Shown here: in pieces, positions 59,846-64,000 of the stretch | Numbering within the stretch: the stretch's first letter is position 1 | How the letters are laid out: each line of letters begins with the position of its first letter | Origin: Jacaranda mimosifolia | Taxonomy: Eukaryota > Streptophyta > Magnoliopsida > Lamiales > Bignoniaceae | Direction of reading: 5' to 3' | NCBI GenBank assembly: GCA_018894105.1 | Contig: CM032117.1 | Location: 48,146,503-48,210,502, forward strand | DNA: 64,000 nucleotides | Program-made: the position numbers and the translations under genes | Notes under the pieces: model-generated | The model's database searches: none | Told to the model about the DNA's origin: nothing | Seen by the model: only the letters and a program-made list of their open reading frames with translations

Positions 59846-60411
59846 GTTACCGAATAATTTTCGTTACATAATTAATTTTTTTGGTTTTGAGAACCAACAT
59901 TGGTCCTCTCTTAATAATCATGTCCAGAAACTCTAACCAGTTGCAGCCATGTCTGTTCATTGAGTTCTGTCCTTAACATTTGAAAATTAAAGGTTTGCAA
60001 CCTTTAACGTGTCTGATGGGCATATAGTCATGTCTCACAGTAGCAGACACCTAGCCTCTATAAATATGGGGGGTACATTCGTGCATTAATCATAAGAAAA
60101 AATAACATTCATACATACACACTCACGCATACAAAGCAATCAAAACAGAGGTTCAAGTCAGTTTAGTGTTCGGAGTCCAGTCAATTGGAGTGCAGCCTTT
60201 GTTTGGCCGGGTCGTTGTATCTTGAGAGGTTGTTCGTTGGAAGTCCTCGTGCACTGTTGGGAGGCGAATAAAACCTTAAGGACACTGCGTACGTGCAGGC
60301 CTCGACTCAATTATATTGCTAACACAGTTTCTGTTCCTGGTTTGTTTTATAGAGTTTAGTTCTCTTAATATTAGTTTCTGAGATAGATGGTGTATGTATA
60401 TAATTCCAACA
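59029..60411 (+). mobile_element. Solo LTR (1.38 kb) inserted in the copia leader
   Basis: Starts TG at 59029 and ends ATTCCAACA at 60411, flanked by CAATA on both sides (59024-59028 and 60412-60416). A promoter TATAAATA is at 60059-60066, and the order U3, TATA, R-U5 gives the + orientation. No internal region, primer site or polypurine tract remains. It is unrelated to the 449-bp copia LTRs around it. Since the next bases TGT also match, an 8-bp duplication of another element type is a minor alternative. Confidence 0.75.
59767..59844. repeat. AAT/ATT inverted microsatellite
   Basis: About 14 AAT units are followed at once by about 11 ATT units, giving a long self-complementary AT hairpin. 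Confidence 0.95.
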
Positions 60412-60416
60412 CAATA

Positions 60417-61113
60417 TGTATACAAGATTCCCATAAAATTGAGTAATAAAACAATATGTACTTTGAGGAGATATGAAGAAAATTCGCAGCATTTAAATTA
60501 TTTTAGAATCTAATTATTTAATTCTCATGATATAAGACATCCCACAAGAAAACTACTTTAAAAAAAAAAAATTGATTTCCCTAGTGATATTCAGAAACCT
60601 ATAAAATAGTCTCCCTATCAACATATATGGTAAACACGAAAAACGTACATATATACAAAACTAGTATGCTTTTAATATATAATAAAATAAATCCATATAT
60701 GTGGAATAAAAGCCTGTTTGAGTAGAAAATTCAAACACAATAAAAGAAAGACAATGCATTTATGTAAAATAGAAGGGTCCACGCCTGATGATTCAATTAA
60801 TATATAAGTATGTCGACGTGGCAATTTTTGTATGAAAGCAAACTTGTTCCCTAATTCATCATCTTTATTGACTCGTCAAAATTGGGCAAATCATGGCAAT
60901 GAAAGAAATCGGCAGATTTCTTCTTTCAAAAAAAAAAAAAAAAAAAGGGAAATCGGCGGATTCCGTCGTATAGATGTATACAGGATTTAAATTTCTTCAA
61001 TTCATACATATCATAAAAGATTATCAATACATACACATGCATAATAATGAATTAACATATCTACAAAAATACAATCAATAAAATTAGGATTTGATTCATA
61101 GATACAATAAGCT
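60417..61113 (-). other. Copia leader, LTR-proximal part
   Basis: Non-coding, AT-rich, with an A-run at 60929-60947. No gene found. Together with 58802-59023 it makes an unusually long leader of about 0.9 kb. Confidence 0.5.
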
Positions 61114-61126
61114 TCTATACCAACTC
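61114..61126 (-). other. Copia primer-binding site (degenerate)
   Basis: The minus strand reads GTTGGTATAGAAG next to the 5' LTR end, a decayed form of the TGGTATCAGAGC initiator-tRNA site. Confidence 0.7.
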
Positions 61127-61575
61127 TAAGATATAATTTAACCCAAGATGCATATACCCATGAAATCAAAACACCATTAGATTGATTTGTTTGGGATACA
61201 TGTTTGAGCCATGAAATTGATGATCAATAATTCCTGCAATTTCACGATTAATTGCTAAGTCTTTCTCTCCTTCTCACGCAAACCACTTGACAGCTTTAAT
61301 GGGACAGCAATATCAAAAAATAGAGTGGAGAGGGAACCTAGCCACAATATATATAAGATAAGACCCTAGAGAGCCCTCCCATTACGGGTTTCTAAAATTG
61401 AGCCTACACCAACTATCGTACTAAGTCTGTTTAGAAAAAGCCCTTAACAACATTGGGTCCAAATATTAGGTCATATGAGTCTGTCTTATTGACCGTATTA
61501 ATTTAGCCCCTTTTTTTTTATTAGAAAAACAAATCCAATTAATAGAAATCTACATATTGGAATAAAATTCCAACA
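61127..61575 (-). repeat. Copia 5' LTR
   Basis: Minus strand from TGTTGGAATTTTATTCC (61575) to ATATCTTAGA (61127); the terminal CA has mutated. It aligns end to end with the 3' LTR at 53596-54044. Confidence 0.9.
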
Positions 61576-61580
61576 GGAAG

Positions 61581-62764
61581 CTCGCCTAGTTGGGGTGGAG
61601 GGGGGAGGAAAGAGAGGGGGAGTGCTTGTGGTGGGGGCGGGGGGCGGCATGGCCAGCCCGATTATGTAATTTTAATACTATGGAGTATGTAATTTAAAGT
61701 TATAAAATTATATCTTTTAAGAGAATGGTTTTCTTTTTTTTATTTTTTTACTTTTAATTAATAAATCAGTTTAATTAAATTATTTTGTATATGTATATGT
61801 TTATGTTTTTATTTTTTTATTTTTCATTCAACTTGAATTTAAAGATTATTCAATATTTAAATAATTTTATTAATAATAAAATATATTTAAATTTTATGAA
61901 TAATTTAAACAATATTAAAATTACACAATAGTATAAAAAATATTGCGAATAGTATAAATTATGCAAACACTGATGATAAACAAAAAAATAGGAGACAATT
62001 TTATTTCTTGTAATATAGTCTAACCTGTATAGAAACACGATTGCCTTTACTAAAGCTTTAGAATCTTATGTTCCTCAGATATCCTAGTGAACTTTACTCC
62101 AAAATTATGGTCTTTATTTCTAAAACGTATACAAAATTTCACTAATCAAATTTATATTTTAAAAATAAACTAGCCAACCTTAATCTAAATAAAGATGCAA
62201 TACCAAATAATATGTTAAAATTTCCATAAGACTCTCTGTAATAACAGTACTTAATATTTTTCCTCAAAATGCATATTATACTAGAAGATGAAAGAAAAAC
62301 TTACTTGAAAGCAATTCAAAGTCGTCGCCCTCTACTACCCATCAATCGTTGCGAGTTTCATCAAATGAAATCTTAGTTATATTTCTTAAATTAAATACCG
62401 ATGCTAATTTTAATAGGAATAAGAATTTAGGGTTGTTTGATTCCTAGTGATTGAAGTGAAAATTTGGAGCATAGAGAAAAACTTCAATCATAGGGTTCAA
62501 ACAACGATAAATGAAAAAAAAATTTAATTAAGATATAAAATAAATAAAAATAAAAAAAATATAAAAATCTAAATCTATCATCTTAGACAATATAATGTTA
62601 GTAATTTAAATTATACACCCAAAAATATCTAAAATAATTTATTTAATTTGAATTAAATTTATTTATTAATTTAAATAAATTAAATTAAAATGTTAAAAAT
62701 CTATGCACTTAACTATATAATTTAAATTACTTATTAATACTAAACTTCATAATATATTTAAAAT
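61581..62764. other. GC-rich patch remainder and AT-rich DNA
   Basis: 61581-61660 is the second half of the GC-rich patch split by the copia element. After that the sequence is AT-rich with no gene or element end that I can support. Confidence 0.5.
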
Positions 62765-63002
62765 AATTTAAATTAGAGAGAGAGAGAGAGATATGCATTT
62801 GACAGCCCCAACCACCCAACACCTCCCCCACCCCCAAATGGCTGTTGGCCAGCGGCCACCAGGCGCAGGCGGCCACATGACCGGTGGCCCCCCTCCCCCA
62901 AAATGGCCACTAGCTAGAGGCCGCCTCCCCTGCCATGGCCAGCCGGAGGGGAGGGGTTTAGAAGATATATATATATATATTTATTTATATTATATATTTT
63001 AA
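62765..63002. other. GA microsatellite, GC-rich patch and TA microsatellite
   Basis: GA repeats at 62775-62792 lead into a GC-rich stretch (62798-62958) with GGCCAGCGGCCACC-like words, then TA repeats at 62964-62980. The reading frame across it is open by composition only. The arrangement resembles 53436-53595 plus 61581-61660 in reverse. Confidence 0.6.
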
Positions 63003-64000
63003 AATATATTTATGTATTTAAAATATGAGGGGTAAAAGTATATTTTATGTTTTTATGTGTAAATTTAATTTTGATTTTTTTATATTTATTTTCATTTTTC
63101 AAGTTTTAGGCATTTTCATTTGTGTTGGTCCTTCTATTTGGTTTTTTATATATAAATTTATTTTTTACTTTTTTGGCATTTGTAATTTTATTTATTTTTG
63201 TTGAAGTGACAAGTTATGTTACCACATCATACGTCTCGCAGGAAAGAGTGGATATGTTTGATGATGAGGCGCCAAATCAACTGCCACGCTTATGCGGACT
63301 GCTTAAAAGTGTAATTTGGGTTCAACTTGTTGTAAAATTGCCAAATTTTTTAAGATGATGTTAATAATTCTGCGACTCGAAAAATTAAAGTCTTTTGCAA
63401 GTGAGATATAGTTACAAGATGAATTTTACAATTTTGCCTTTAATTTATCATTTTAATTTCTATAAATGATTTAATTTTTCAAGCAATGCAAGAGTCCAAC
63501 TCGGTCCAGAAAAATTGCATTTGCCCAATTGAAGCCTAATCAATTTTACCGGAAGAAGAGAATCTGCCATGCCAATCCAATTTTCTGGACACTGGCCAGG
63601 GCACAATTAATTCTGCCACGCCCAATTGATTTTGGAGATGGGCCAATAACATATCACTATCTTTAGTAAGCCCATGGCAAACCCATTTCAACATTTGCAT
63701 CCCAATAGCCCAGCTCTCCATTGATCTAGGTACTCAAGATTAAATCCCAATCTCACTATTTTTTATTATTTTGCTACAATCAATAGACCCAGAATCGAGA
63801 CTTTATGCCAATAAAAATATTTAATCTTAATAATAATAATAATAAGTTGCATTTAATATTAATAGACAAGTTCCCTATTATAAAAAAGCTAATAAAATAC
63901 ACGTATCATAATTTTATAATATAACTACCAGTTAGTCAACTATAAGGCTACTAATACTAGAACTCCCTACATTTATTTTCTCCTCCACAACACTATTTAA
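63003..64000. other. AT-rich DNA, nothing assigned
   Basis: The frame at 63122-63358 is hydrophobic at its start, lacks recognisable domains and looks like chance. An AAT run lies at about 63830-63844. No element ends were found. Confidence 0.5.

Larger units (their letters stand above)
53596..61575 (-). mobile_element. Ty1/copia retrotransposon, full length but decayed
   Basis: Two 449-bp LTRs (53596-54044 and 61127-61575) flank, on the minus strand, a primer site, gag, protease-like region, integrase, reverse transcriptase and RNase H. This order, with integrase before RT, defines copia. A perfect target duplication GGAAG is present (53591-53595 and 61576-61580). The LTRs differ at roughly one base in eight over the first 120 positions, so the insertion is old. 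Every domain is broken by stops or frameshifts. A solo LTR of another family (59029-60411) sits in the leader. Confidence 0.92.

Noticed and set aside
59024..60419. Reading the 8-base match CAATATGT around the solo LTR as a hAT duplication
   Set aside because: The interval has a promoter and TG..CA ends. With a 5-bp duplication the extra TGT is partly the LTR start itself, so an LTR is the simpler reading.
62793..63002. Proline/glycine-rich frame as a gene
   Set aside because: It is open only because of the GC-rich patch, contains the TA microsatellite at its end and has no homologue that I recognise.
1..64000. Plastid or mitochondrial insertions, rRNA genes, functional tRNA genes
   Set aside because: No recognisable organelle gene, rRNA core or full tRNA cloverleaf was seen in either strand by eye; a formal search was not possible.

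Overview
The window is nuclear DNA from a flowering plant, most likely a eudicot. It is strongly AT-rich and made mostly of layered transposable elements. Only one host gene looks intact: MED20, a Mediator head subunit, on the + strand with five exons at 38338-42291. No rRNA, organelle DNA or CRISPR array was seen. The species cannot be named from the sequence alone.

Layout. 1-692 is the 3' part of an LTR. 693-7407 holds an ~0.88 kb direct repeat in two copies, two or three non-autonomous DNA transposons, and a tRNA-derived SINE candidate. 7408-21375 is a three-level nest. A ~2 kb CACTA-type element made of subterminal repeats was split by an L1-type LINE (9339-21225, 14-bp target duplication). 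The LINE was in turn split by a 6.5 kb PIF/Harbinger element (12735-19277, TTA duplication) that still carries a MYB/SANT-like gene but no visible transposase. 21376-24650 is AT-rich with nothing assignable.

24660-29536 is a truncated Ty3/gypsy element on the minus strand with a 3.3 kb LTR, primer site, gag and the start of protease. 29537-36484 is AT-rich, Helitron-like sequence interrupted by a 3.0 kb solo LTR (30926-33894, TAAAT duplication) and containing a 299-bp tandem duplication. 36485-37590 is a CT-rich patch split by a 735-bp hAT MITE with an 8-bp duplication. A Tourist-like MITE (37831-38194) lies directly against the MED20 promoter.

42300-53590 holds further MITEs (43196-43573, 46997-47914, 48936-50468, 51307-52125), two fragments that look like decayed coding sequence, and microsatellites. 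53596-61575 is a complete but decayed Ty1/copia element on the minus strand (449-bp LTRs, GGAAG duplication), with a 1.4 kb solo LTR of another family in its leader. The rest, to 64000, is AT-rich with one GC-rich patch.

How it fits together: nearly every boundary called here rests on paired termini plus a target-site duplication, so the order of insertions can be read directly. I saw no new enzymatic system. The most informative items are the nested insertion, the Harbinger/MITE family relationship, the MITE at the MED20 promoter, and two coding-like fragments I could not identify.
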